Positions 51,281-59,678 of a DNA stretch of 64,000 nucleotides are shown here, one piece after another (positions within the stretch are counted from its first letter, which is position 1; every line of letters begins with the position of its first letter). This DNA is from Cloacibacillus evryensis DSM 19522 (GTDB lineage Bacteria; Synergistota; Synergistia; Synergistales; Synergistaceae): the NCBI RefSeq assembly GCF_000585335.1, contig NZ_KK073872.1, positions 1,789,283-1,853,282 of the forward strand, given 5' to 3'. The translations under genes were made by a program, and so were the position numbers. The notes under the pieces were generated by a model, which was not told the origin of the DNA, did not search any database, and saw nothing but the letters and a program-made list of their open reading frames with translations.

Positions 51281-52283
51281 TTATATCACCCAAAACAGAG
51301 CGCAGCCCCGCCGCAAAATTCTCGCGTACCGCCAAACGGGCCTCGCGCAGAACGGTATCATCGCCGCATCCGCCGAGGCCTACGGGGCCCTCGCCTATAG
51401 TTTCAATATTATAACGCATACAAAACCCGGAAACCTTAGGATCATACGCGCAGCCGGCGAGCGGAACTCCCGCAAGGAGGCAGAGCGCTAAAAAATGCAG
51501 CCTCATGCCCACCGCTCCAGACGCTCCGGCGGCAGCCGCCGAAAACTCCTCGATGTTTCTCACAGTTATTATATCTCGGATTTTTATATATTGCAGGGAC
51601 CTCAGCCTATCGATTTCCGCGGCATCTTCGCCGGCAAGGGCGACGCCCAGCACCTCCCAGTTGTTTGCCTCAGCCAGTTCGCGGCACCTCTTCGCCGCCG
51701 TCAGCGCCAGGCCCTCGTAGCCAGGACGCGCGTTAAATAGGACCACAGGCTCTTTCGCCGAGCTCCTTTCAGGAGCGAAAGACATCGCCAGGTCAGGCGT
51801 GAGCTCCGCGCTGATGCCAAGCTCTTCAGCCATCTTCAGCGAACGACCGTCGCGCACGCTTATGTATGAACAAAGCGAAAAGGCCCGGCGCGCGACGGCG
51901 CGTGACGCTTTTGAGTTAAGCGGCCCTATTGACTGCCCCGCGGCCCATATCTTCATTCCCTTCATTTTCGCGGCCCACATCACCGCATAATAATAGAGAC
52001 ATGAACGCAGGCTGGTGGCATCCTGAAAAAGCCCGCCTCCGCCCAGCAGAAGCGTCCGGCTATTTGAACAGGCAGCCGACATTTCGCCAATCTTCCAGCG
52101 GTTGAAAGCTCTGATGCCAAGCCGCTTTTCACTGTCGGGCGGCGCGGCCGAAAGGATCGCTATCCTCTCGCGCGCCACTCCGCATTCGCGCAGAAGGCGG
52201 ACGGAAGCCTCGGCAAGCAGCTCGTCGCCGAGGTTGCCGAAGCCGTAATAACCGAGGAGAAGGACGTCAAAATCTTTTTTCAA
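51273..52283 (-). CDS. csaB: CsaB polysaccharide pyruvyl transferase
   Basis: 336 residues. Two Rossmann domains with GYYGFGNLGDELL, LLLGGGGLFQDATS, AGQSIGPLNSKASRA and GMRLHFLALCLL, as in the CsaB family. It adds pyruvate to secondary cell-wall polysaccharide, which anchors SLH-domain proteins; such anchoring exists in several Synergistota and Firmicutes. Confidence 0.9.
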   Translation of the reverse strand: MKKDFDVLLLGYYGFGNLGDELLAEASVRLLRECGVARERIAILSAAPPDSEKRLGIRAFNRWKIGEMSAACSNSRTLLLGGGGLFQDATSLRSCLYYYAVMWAAKMKGMKIWAAGQSIGPLNSKASRAVARRAFSLCSYISVRDGRSLKMAEELGISAELTPDLAMSFAPERSSAKEPVVLFNARPGYEGLALTAAKRCRELAEANNWEVLGVALAGEDAAEIDRLRSLQYIKIRDIITVRNIEEFSAAAAGASGAVGMRLHFLALCLLAGVPLAGCAYDPKVSGFCMRYNIETIGEGPVGLGGCGDDTVLREARLAVRENFAAGLRSVLGDING

Positions 52284-52301
52284 CGATATCTTCCGGCAGA
52301 G

Positions 52302-54209
52302 CTAAAGGCTCTTGTAAAGTCTCCGCCAAAGCGGGATAAGCATAAAGTGGAGCGCCGCCACGCCGACCACGCCAAGCAGCAAACCAAGCCACCATCCGTT
52401 AAGCACGCGGATGACGCTGAGGTAGAGAAGCGTGTGAAAGTGGCAGAAGGTATTGACGGCCGAACAAAAGGCAAGCGTCGCCGCTATGCGCACCGCCTCG
52501 CGATAGTGAGGGATATATTTGTTGCGCACCAGGTACCAGTAAAGTACGAGCGCCGGATATCCGATAAGGAATTCTTTCGTACGCGGACGCACGACCATCA
52601 CGCGCTCCATAAAATCACGGAAAGCCACTTCGAGAGCCGGAACATTAGAGACGTTGTCGCTGCGCAGCGCCATCACGAGCAGCGCAAGCATCATGATCCC
52701 GATCAGCACCAGCTCGCCCCAGATCGCGGGACGTACCATGATCTCTCCCGCCGTCTCCGGATGGACCCGCCGTGTGAGGTCATGGAAGAGCAGCAGCAGC
52801 GGCGGCAGCAGCAGCGTAAGCTTAACGCCGGAAAAGGGCGTCAGCCGCAGCGCCGCGGCCGAGGTGCCATAGAAAGAGGCGATCGACAGCCCCCCCGCCA
52901 TCACGATCAGAAGGCCGATGACCGAACCGCGGATACGCCGGTTGGAACTTTCGAGCGCCGTCATCGCGCCTTCGGCGGCGGCAAGCGCGCCGCAGAGTCC
53001 GCCAAGCAGTTTGGCGGCCAGCGATATCTTCCACATGGCCCCGCCAAGCAGAAAGGCGGCGATAAACAGAATCAGAGCCTGTGCCGGCTTGACGCCGCCA
53101 TTTTCAGTACCTGCAAGCCGTGAGCAGTAGAACCAGAGGGTAAAAATTATCACAAGGCCGCAGGCCGCGGCTCCGGCTGCCGGCGCAGGCCAGGCCGGCA
53201 GAGGTTCCGGCCAGCCCATACGATAACCGCGCGCCTCCAGCGCCTCTTTGTAGGAGGCAAGGTCCTGCGTGAATATCTCCAGGCGGCCGCCCATCTGCAG
53301 ATCATACGGATGCACCATGATGAAACGGATGGAACGCTCATGGACCGCCCTGATGAACCGGTCGGCTATCGAACCGCGGTTTATATTGCGGGAGATTATC
53401 TCGTCGCGCGTCAAGCTGTGCATCGGAATGACAAGTTCCCCCGCCTTGACGGCCAACTGCGGCACGCCTATCTGCTTTATGAACTCCACCTGCGAGAGCG
53501 TTATCCCTTTATCTTTCATAACTTTGGCCAGAGGCCCGATCTCCGGATACCCGGGAGCGATCAGCCCCGAGGGTATTATGTTCTTTATCTGCCTGAAGTT
53601 GTCCGTAAGAAACAGAAACGCTTCGGCGGTAGTTTTACCGGAGGCGGGAGTACAGGGGCCGGGGCGGAAAAGCACCGCTATGTTGTTTTTCGAGGCAAAT
53701 TCGAGCGCGCCCATATCCGGGACAAAAGAGGAAAACTTAAACTCTTCGACCGTACCGGGCAGCAGTATGCAGTTGTATTCGGCGCCCGAAACAAGTTCGG
53801 CGGCGGGGAGCTTGATCTTTATATATTTATAGAGCACATCGGCGTACCGGAGCTTTGCAGGGTAGCGCAGAACTGCCCTGTTAGGCATCTTTTCCGCCTC
53901 TTCGGCGTCAAGCAATAAGGCCGCGGAGCCGAAACGCAGTGGCAGAGGATTATGGATCGCAAGTTCGTCTCCGGTATATTCCGAGACCGCGACGCCCATG
54001 ACGCCGAGGTCGTTTACCTTATGCCACACCGCCAGCGGGCTCTCCGCGTTTTGATAGGCAAGCGAGGCTATGTCCTTATATTCCGTAATAAAGGCGACGG
54101 TCTTGTTGGCGTTTTCCGCGCGCAGCCGCGCGGCCAGACCCGCCAGCGCCAGCAGCATGGCGAGCAGCAGAGCGGCGTAAAGCAGAGTGCGTTTGTTTAT
54201 TTTATTCAT
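52302..54209 (-). CDS. DUF5693-family multi-pass membrane protein
   Basis: 635 residues. One N-terminal anchor (LLYAALLLAMLLALAGLAARL), a soluble domain of ~320 residues (VWHKVNDLGVMGVAVSEYTGDEL; VLFRPGPCTPASGKTT) and about nine C-terminal membrane helices. The layout and its place just upstream of csaB fit DUF5693, which is linked to SLH polysaccharide synthesis but has no proven activity. Confidence 0.75.
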   Translation of the reverse strand: MNKINKRTLLYAALLLAMLLALAGLAARLRAENANKTVAFITEYKDIASLAYQNAESPLAVWHKVNDLGVMGVAVSEYTGDELAIHNPLPLRFGSAALLLDAEEAEKMPNRAVLRYPAKLRYADVLYKYIKIKLPAAELVSGAEYNCILLPGTVEEFKFSSFVPDMGALEFASKNNIAVLFRPGPCTPASGKTTAEAFLFLTDNFRQIKNIIPSGLIAPGYPEIGPLAKVMKDKGITLSQVEFIKQIGVPQLAVKAGELVIPMHSLTRDEIISRNINRGSIADRFIRAVHERSIRFIMVHPYDLQMGGRLEIFTQDLASYKEALEARGYRMGWPEPLPAWPAPAAGAAACGLVIIFTLWFYCSRLAGTENGGVKPAQALILFIAAFLLGGAMWKISLAAKLLGGLCGALAAAEGAMTALESSNRRIRGSVIGLLIVMAGGLSIASFYGTSAAALRLTPFSGVKLTLLLPPLLLLFHDLTRRVHPETAGEIMVRPAIWGELVLIGIMMLALLVMALRSDNVSNVPALEVAFRDFMERVMVVRPRTKEFLIGYPALVLYWYLVRNKYIPHYREAVRIAATLAFCSAVNTFCHFHTLLYLSVIRVLNGWWLGLLLGVVGVAALHFMLIPLWRRLYKSL

Positions 54210-54801
54210 CCTTATACCTCCATTGCGCCGAAAGCGCTATTCCCATATCCGCAAACATTTGGCTGACGCAAAAGAGAGGAAGCCCCACGACATTGAAATA
54301 ACATCCGTCGATACGCTCCGCGAGGAGAGTTCCCCTCTCCTGGACGGCGTAGCCTCCGGCCTTGTCCATGCTCTCCCCCAGCGCGATATAGGCGTCGATA
54401 TCCTCTTTTGACAGACGCCGGAAGGTGACGCGCGTCTCCTCTGCCCGGACCAGCCTTCGTCCGTCCGGGGCAAGCAGCGCGACGCCGGTAAATACGGAAT
54501 GGGTGCGTCCGGAGAGCTCTTCGATCATAGCGGCGGCCTCCTCCACGCTGCGCGGCTTGCCGAGGATCTTGTCATCGACGGCGACCACCGTGTCCGCGCC
54601 GAGCACCCAGTTCCCTGGGCAGCGGGAGGCGACATCGGAAGCCTTCTCGTCGGCAAGGCGCTTCACAAGCGCCGCGGGAGGTTCGCCCGCCTTCGTCTTT
54701 TCAGCTATGTTTGAGGGGATCACCTCAAAGTTCCAGCCCAGGCCGGCTAAAAGTTCGCGCCGCCTGGGGCTCCCGGAGGCGAGTATCAGTTTGCCGATCA
54801 T
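54202..54801 (-). CDS. maf: Maf-family nucleotide pyrophosphatase
   Basis: 199 residues with the Maf signature: LILASGSPRRRELLAGLGW, VLGADTVVAVDDKILGKP, and SGRTHSVFTGVAL. It removes abnormal nucleotides and affects septum formation. The start overlaps the next gene by 4 bp. Confidence 0.95.
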   Translation of the reverse strand: MIGKLILASGSPRRRELLAGLGWNFEVIPSNIAEKTKAGEPPAALVKRLADEKASDVASRCPGNWVLGADTVVAVDDKILGKPRSVEEAAAMIEELSGRTHSVFTGVALLAPDGRRLVRAEETRVTFRRLSKEDIDAYIALGESMDKAGGYAVQERGTLLAERIDGCYFNVVGLPLFCVSQMFADMGIALSAQWRYKDE

Positions 54802-55046
54802 CGCGTTATTACGATGCCGGTGATAGCGCCGATCAGAGTTCCCAGGTTCAGCTTCAGCGCGAAGAGGAAGCCGATACGCACCATCACCAGGTCTATCTGG
54901 CGAATGTCTATCGTAAAATCGACGACGTTGGCAAAAAGCACCGAAGTCGCGGGAAAGCGCTGAAAAAATAACCCCAGCCAGGTACCCAGTATCATACAGA
55001 GCAATATGACGCCCCAGCGGATCGATGAATTTTTGATGAACGACAT
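54798..55046 (-). CDS. Small membrane protein, DUF4321-like
   Basis: 82 residues from ATG 55046, 3 bp after the uppP stop. Two hydrophobic segments (WGVILLCMILGTWLGLFF; LNLGTLIGAITGIVIT) around a segment rich in IDLVMVRIGF. Similar small proteins (DUF4321) are encoded beside maf in many bacteria. Function unknown. Confidence 0.65.
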   Translation of the reverse strand: MSFIKNSSIRWGVILLCMILGTWLGLFFQRFPATSVLFANVVDFTIDIRQIDLVMVRIGFLFALKLNLGTLIGAITGIVITR

Positions 55047-55048
55047 TT

Positions 55049-55858
55049 TTACCACGCTCCCAGATACGTCACGCCGATGGCGGAAAGTCCCGCGATAAGA
55101 CAGTATATGCCGAAAAACCACCACTTTGAGGCGATCACGAGTTTTTTAAGGATAAAGAGCGAAAGCAGGCCGCTGGCGAAGGCGCAGACCGCGCCGAAAA
55201 ACCATCCTGGGGGCAGCGTTGAAGCAAAATTATGCCATCCGCCGATCTCAAGCGCCTGTATGAGCGTGGCGCCGATTATCGCCGGGATCGACAGAAGGAA
55301 GGAGAAGCGGAAGGCCGATTCCTTTGAAAGCCCGGCGGCGAGCCCCGCCATGATGGTCATGCCGGAGCGCGAGATGCCTGGCATTACCGCAAGCCCCTGC
55401 GCGATCCCCACGTAAACGCCGTCCATCAGCGCCACCCTGCCGTATCCCTCGCGTATCCAGCGGGAAGCCACGAGCAGAATGCCGGTAACGACTAGCCCGA
55501 TGCCGACCATCAGAGAATTGAGCGAGGCCTCCTCCGCAAAGTTCTTAAGCGCAAATCCGATCACTCCCGTTATGATCGTACCGACGATCACCGCCCAGCC
55601 TATGTGCCAGCCGGTTTTTTTTCTGGCTTCGGCGTTTGTGAATCCGGCGCACCACTGCGCGAGAAACGTGAAGATATCCGTACAGAAAAACAATATCGTG
55701 GCAAGCGTCGTCGAAACGTGCAGCACCAGGTCATAGTTGAGCGGCGGCAGCTCTATCCCCAGAAATATCTTGGCAAGCGCCAGATGACCGGAGCTGCTGA
55801 CCGGCAGAAATTCTGTAAAGCCCTGTACGAAACCGAGAATTATCACATCAATATTCAT
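55049..55858 (-). CDS. uppP: Undecaprenyl-diphosphatase UppP (BacA)
   Basis: 269 residues from ATG 55858 (AGGTGCC upstream). Typical UppP: GFVQGFTEFLPVSSSGHLAL with catalytic Glu/Ser region and later GLAVMPGISRSGMTIMAGL. Recycles the lipid carrier for peptidoglycan and wall polymers. Confidence 0.95.
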   Translation of the reverse strand: MNIDVIILGFVQGFTEFLPVSSSGHLALAKIFLGIELPPLNYDLVLHVSTTLATILFFCTDIFTFLAQWCAGFTNAEARKKTGWHIGWAVIVGTIITGVIGFALKNFAEEASLNSLMVGIGLVVTGILLVASRWIREGYGRVALMDGVYVGIAQGLAVMPGISRSGMTIMAGLAAGLSKESAFRFSFLLSIPAIIGATLIQALEIGGWHNFASTLPPGWFFGAVCAFASGLLSLFILKKLVIASKWWFFGIYCLIAGLSAIGVTYLGAW

Positions 55859-55869
55859 TATATGGCACC

Positions 55870-57501
55870 TCACACTTTTGCTGTTTTTGTGCTATGGTGA
55901 AGCCTCTCTATATCGAAGACCACCATCGCAAGGTTGTTGGCGTGGTCGCCCACGCGTTCAAGATTGCTTAATATATCTATAAATATTACACCAGCTCCCG
56001 GGCTGCAGCCGCCGGCGTTGAGCCGCGCTATGTGCTGGGCGCGCAGGGTCTTTTCCATGTAGTCTATGCGTTCCTCAAGCGCCAGGACCTCTTTCGCAAG
56101 CGCGGGATCTTCATCCTCGAGGGCCTGGATGCTCTTCGTCAGCGCTGAGATGACCAGTTCGAACATCTCGTTGCCCTCTTCGAGCGCCATCCGCGACAAT
56201 GAAAGTTTATGGTCCTGAAGATACTGATACATCTCCACAAGGTTCGTCGCGTGGTCTCCGATCCTCTCCACATCTCCCACGGCGTTCGTGCATGAGTTAA
56301 GCAGCAGGGAAAGGTCCGTCGAAAGACCGGTCTGCCCCGTCTCCGTCGAGTAACGGACTATCTCGTGGGTCATCTCGTTGACATTGAGTTCCGTACGTCC
56401 GACGTCGTCGACAAGTTTTTCGTTGTTCTCAATAAGTATCCGGCGGCAATTATCGATCATCTGCAGCGTCAGGCAGGCGAGGCGTATCATCTCCTTGCGG
56501 ACCGCGTCGACCGCGGCGGCGCGGGAGGCCGTGATCAGCACGGGATTGAGGTAGATGGTCCCGGTAGCAACCGCGTTCTTGTCGTCCGGGATGATTCTGC
56601 GGATGAACTTAGCATATTGCGAAACGAAGGGCAGAAACATAAAGGCGATAATGATGTTGAATATAGTATGCGCGTTCGCCACCTGGCGCGAGATGGTCGT
56701 AGCCGTCAGCTCGATGAGCATCGTATACATCGGCAGAACCATCAGAATGGCCGCCGTCCCCAATATCTTTATCATGACATGCGCCGCCGCCGCCTGTTTC
56801 GCCGCGCGATTGGCTCCCATGGAGGCGATGACCGCCGTTATCGTCGTGCCGATATTGTCCCCGAGGATGATCACGATCGCCGTTTGCAGCGGAATGACCC
56901 CCTGGGCCGCGACCGCCATCGTCAGGCCGACTGTGGCCGAACTCGACTGCACGATCAGCGTGATTATGAGTCCGGCCATGAAAGCAAGCCCAGGATGGCT
57001 GCCAAAGGCCGTCAGAAGGTCGGGGCGATCCTTCAAAAAAGTAAGCGGCTCCTGCATCATATTCATCCCGATGAATAGGAGCGCGAAGCCGATTATTCCG
57101 ACGCCTATCTGTTTGCGGCGCTTTTTGTGACAGAGGATGCAGATCGCGGCTCCCACCAGGGCGCAGAGGTAGGCGACATTAGTGATGTCAAAAGCGATCA
57201 GCTGCCCCGTGACGGTCGTACCGATATTCGCTCCGAGTATGACTCCGATCGCCTGCGTCAGGGTCATGAAACCGACGTCGACGAAACTGACTACCATGAC
57301 TGTAGTGGCGCTGCTGCTTTGCAGAATGGACGTGACCAAAGTTCCCACCAACATGCCCTTGATCGGCGTGCCGGTAAGTGATCCGATCAGCTTTCTGAGA
57401 CGGTCTCCGGCGATTATCTGCAGGGAATCCCCCATAATGATGATGCCATAAATGAGAATTCCCACACCAGCTAATACCTGAAGAACAGCGCTTACAGACA
57501 T
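55870..57501 (-). CDS. Na/phosphate symporter with PhoU-like tail (NptA family)
   Basis: 543 residues. Two inverted Na-Pi repeats (TSILQSSSATTVMVVSFVDVG and IVQSSSATVGLTMAVAAQG, the QSSSAT motifs) followed by two PhoU-like helical repeats (IGDHATNLVEMY; VGDHANNLAMV). Takes up phosphate with Na+. AGGAGAG upstream of ATG. Confidence 0.9.
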   Translation of the reverse strand: MSVSAVLQVLAGVGILIYGIIIMGDSLQIIAGDRLRKLIGSLTGTPIKGMLVGTLVTSILQSSSATTVMVVSFVDVGFMTLTQAIGVILGANIGTTVTGQLIAFDITNVAYLCALVGAAICILCHKKRRKQIGVGIIGFALLFIGMNMMQEPLTFLKDRPDLLTAFGSHPGLAFMAGLIITLIVQSSSATVGLTMAVAAQGVIPLQTAIVIILGDNIGTTITAVIASMGANRAAKQAAAAHVMIKILGTAAILMVLPMYTMLIELTATTISRQVANAHTIFNIIIAFMFLPFVSQYAKFIRRIIPDDKNAVATGTIYLNPVLITASRAAAVDAVRKEMIRLACLTLQMIDNCRRILIENNEKLVDDVGRTELNVNEMTHEIVRYSTETGQTGLSTDLSLLLNSCTNAVGDVERIGDHATNLVEMYQYLQDHKLSLSRMALEEGNEMFELVISALTKSIQALEDEDPALAKEVLALEERIDYMEKTLRAQHIARLNAGGCSPGAGVIFIDILSNLERVGDHANNLAMVVFDIERLHHSTKTAKV

Positions 57502-57521
57502 ATAAAATCTCTCCTCAATTT

Positions 57522-57545
57522 TTATGCGGCTTTAAGGCCGCATAA
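57522..57545. other. Hairpin between RNase J and the Na/Pi symporter gene
   Basis: Perfect 9-bp arms TTATGCGGC/GCCGCATAA with a 6-base loop in the 52-bp gap. In the minus direction it is followed by AAAAATT, not T-rich, so it may be an attenuator or RNA stabiliser rather than a full terminator. Confidence 0.55.
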
Positions 57546-57553
57546 TCTGAATT

Positions 57554-59263
57554 CTATATATATGAGACCAGAGGAATGATGGTGGGATAATTGCGGGAAC
57601 TCCTCGCAAATACCTCGCGGATCCTCTTTCGTATCTCGGTCGGCAGCGTCTCTCTCTTAGCCCCCGGTATGCGCGCGAACTGCGTCACTGCGCTCAGCAC
57701 CGCGCCCTCAAGCTCGCGGAAGGTGCTGCCGTCATCCGCGGAATAGACGCTTCCTCTCGTCTGTATCTGGACCGGAGCCGCCGGACGCATATTTTTATCC
57801 AACGACACCGACACGACGACGAGGCCGTTCTCCGCCATCTCCCGGCGCTCGCGCAGAATGCTGCCCTCAAACTCACCTAAGACCACGCCGTCAATGAGCA
57901 CGGGGCCCGCCTGCACATGGCCGGTTATCTCCGCCCTCGCGGAGCCGCTGAATTTGAGAAGGTCTCCGTTCTGAAGGATAAAAATATTCTTCGCGGCCAC
58001 GCCCATCTCCTTCGCGAGCTGCGCGTGGCGCACCAGATGGCGGTATTCCCCGTGGCAGGGGACAAAAAATTTCGGCCGCGTAAGGCTCATCATCAGCATG
58101 AGCTCGTCACGGGAGGCGTGTCCCGAGACGTGTATCTTCTCGTCGCGCTCGTAGATGACCTCCGCGCCGCAGCCAAAGAGGCGGTTGACCGTCTGGCTGA
58201 CCAGTTTTTCATTGCCGGGGATCGGCGTAGCGGAGATGATCACAAGGTCTTTGGACCCAAGCCTCACCTGGCGGTGCGCTCCGCGGCTCATCAGCACAAG
58301 TCCTGAGAACGGCTCTCCCTGGCTCCCCGTCGTCAGGACGACGACGCGGTTGTCGGGAAGATGGTCGGCCTCCTGGGGAGAAATAATGATGCCCTCCGGT
58401 ATGTCGAGGTAGCCCAGCTTCTCGGCTAGCTCCACGTTCGCGATCATGCTGCGTCCTACCAGCACCACCTTGCGGTTGAAGCGCGCGGCGGTCGCGATTA
58501 TCATGCGGGACCTGTTGAGGTTGCTCGCGAAGGTCGCCACGACGATGCGCCTGTCCTTATAGAGGCGGAATAGGCGCTCGAAGGTCTGTCCTATCATCTT
58601 CTCCGAGGGCGTGGCTCCCGGTTTTTCAACGTTCGTGGAATCGGACATCAGGAGAAGCACTCCTTCGTCGCCAAGGCGCGCAAGGGCGCTGTAGTCCGAA
58701 CGGTTGCCGTCTATCGGCGTGGGGTCGAACTTAAAGTCGCCGGTATGGACGACCACGCCGGCCGGCGTGTAGATCGCCAGGGCGTTGGCATCCGGTATCG
58801 AGTGGCACATCTGGATGAACTCCACCTCAAAGCAGCCGGCCTTGATCCTGTCGCCCGGATAGATGTAATGAAATTCCGGGACGTAGCCGGTCTTCGCGTC
58901 GAGCATCTTGTTCTCTATGAGGCCGCCGGCAAGCCTGGAACAATATACGGGAACGTCGATGCGCGGCAGTACGAACGGCAGCGCGCCTATGTGGTCCTCG
59001 TGTCCGTGGGTGATGAAGATACCCCTTATTTTTGATTTGTTCTCCATGAGAAATTCTACATCCGGAATCACAAAATCTATTCCGAGCATATCCTCCTCCG
59101 GAAATTTAAGCCCGCAGTCAACTATGATGTAATCGTCGCCATAGCCGAATACCGTCAGATTCTTGCCGATCTCGCCCATTCCTCCAAGCGGACAGACAAA
59201 AAGGTCGGCATTTTTGACCCTGCGTTTACGTGTATTACCCTTCTTCTTTTCGGGATCAGCCAT
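57554..59263 (-). CDS. rnj: Ribonuclease J
   Basis: 569 residues from ATG 59263 (GGAGGGGAG 8 bp before). Metallo-beta-lactamase core with THGHEDHIGALP (HxHxDH), the beta-CASP region (LMSDSTNVEKPG; VVVLTTGSQGEP; SGHASRDELMLM) and C-terminal domain. 5'-3' exo and endoribonuclease in RNA decay and maturation. Confidence 0.95.
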   Translation of the reverse strand: MADPEKKKGNTRKRRVKNADLFVCPLGGMGEIGKNLTVFGYGDDYIIVDCGLKFPEEDMLGIDFVIPDVEFLMENKSKIRGIFITHGHEDHIGALPFVLPRIDVPVYCSRLAGGLIENKMLDAKTGYVPEFHYIYPGDRIKAGCFEVEFIQMCHSIPDANALAIYTPAGVVVHTGDFKFDPTPIDGNRSDYSALARLGDEGVLLLMSDSTNVEKPGATPSEKMIGQTFERLFRLYKDRRIVVATFASNLNRSRMIIATAARFNRKVVLVGRSMIANVELAEKLGYLDIPEGIIISPQEADHLPDNRVVVLTTGSQGEPFSGLVLMSRGAHRQVRLGSKDLVIISATPIPGNEKLVSQTVNRLFGCGAEVIYERDEKIHVSGHASRDELMLMMSLTRPKFFVPCHGEYRHLVRHAQLAKEMGVAAKNIFILQNGDLLKFSGSARAEITGHVQAGPVLIDGVVLGEFEGSILRERREMAENGLVVVSVSLDKNMRPAAPVQIQTRGSVYSADDGSTFRELEGAVLSAVTQFARIPGAKRETLPTEIRKRIREVFARSSRNYPTIIPLVSYI

Positions 59264-59410
59264 TAACACAACTCCCCTCCAATATATTATCGTATCACGA
59301 GTTCTGATATTGAGCTATAGTTTTATGTTAGCTATTCAGATTTTTTTGGCAATGTTTTTATGCGGGAACAAAAAATCATTGTCCGCCAGCCTTCCAAGCC
59401 CTGCCGCGAA

Positions 59411-59449
59411 AACGAAAAAGGACCGCCTTCCCGGCGGTCCTTTTTCGTT
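59411..59449 (-). terminator. Terminator of the tRNA-Glu/Gln unit
   Basis: Perfect 17-bp stem (59411-59427 and 59433-59449), 5-base loop, with T-rich arms; just beyond the tRNA-Glu 3' end on the minus strand. Confidence 0.85.
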
Positions 59450-59455
59450 TATATT

Positions 59456-59531
59456 TGGCAGTCCCTAGGGGATTCGAACCCCTGTTAACGGGCTGAGAAC
59501 CCGCCGTCCTGGGCCCCTAGACGAAGGGACC
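59456..59531 (-). tRNA. tRNA-Glu (anticodon CTC)
   Basis: Cloverleaf with acceptor GGTCCCT/AGGGACT (first pair G-T), anticodon loop TTCTCAG, T loop TTCGAAT, encoded CCA. Confidence 0.9.
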
Positions 59532-59545
59532 ACATCGCAATGTTG

Positions 59546-59619
59546 TGGCTGGGGTACAAGGATTTGAACCTCGATTACCTGATCCAGAGTCAGGCGTGCT
59601 GCCGTTGCACCATACCCCA
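59546..59619 (-). tRNA. tRNA-Gln (anticodon CTG)
   Basis: Acceptor TGGGGTA/TACCCCA, anticodon loop ACTCTGGAT, T loop TTCAAAT, encoded CCA. First gene of a two-tRNA unit with tRNA-Glu. Confidence 0.9.
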
Positions 59620-59638
59620 ATTGGGCCGAACGGGGAAT

Positions 59639-59666
59639 ATTATATAGGAATTCAGGATATTGTCAA
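59639..59666 (-). promoter_or_regulatory. Promoter of the tRNA-Gln/Glu unit
   Basis: Minus-strand TTGACA (59666-59661) and TATAAT (59644-59639), both perfect, 16 bp apart, about 20 bp upstream of tRNA-Gln. Confidence 0.85.
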
Positions 59667-59678
59667 CAGGCAGGATTT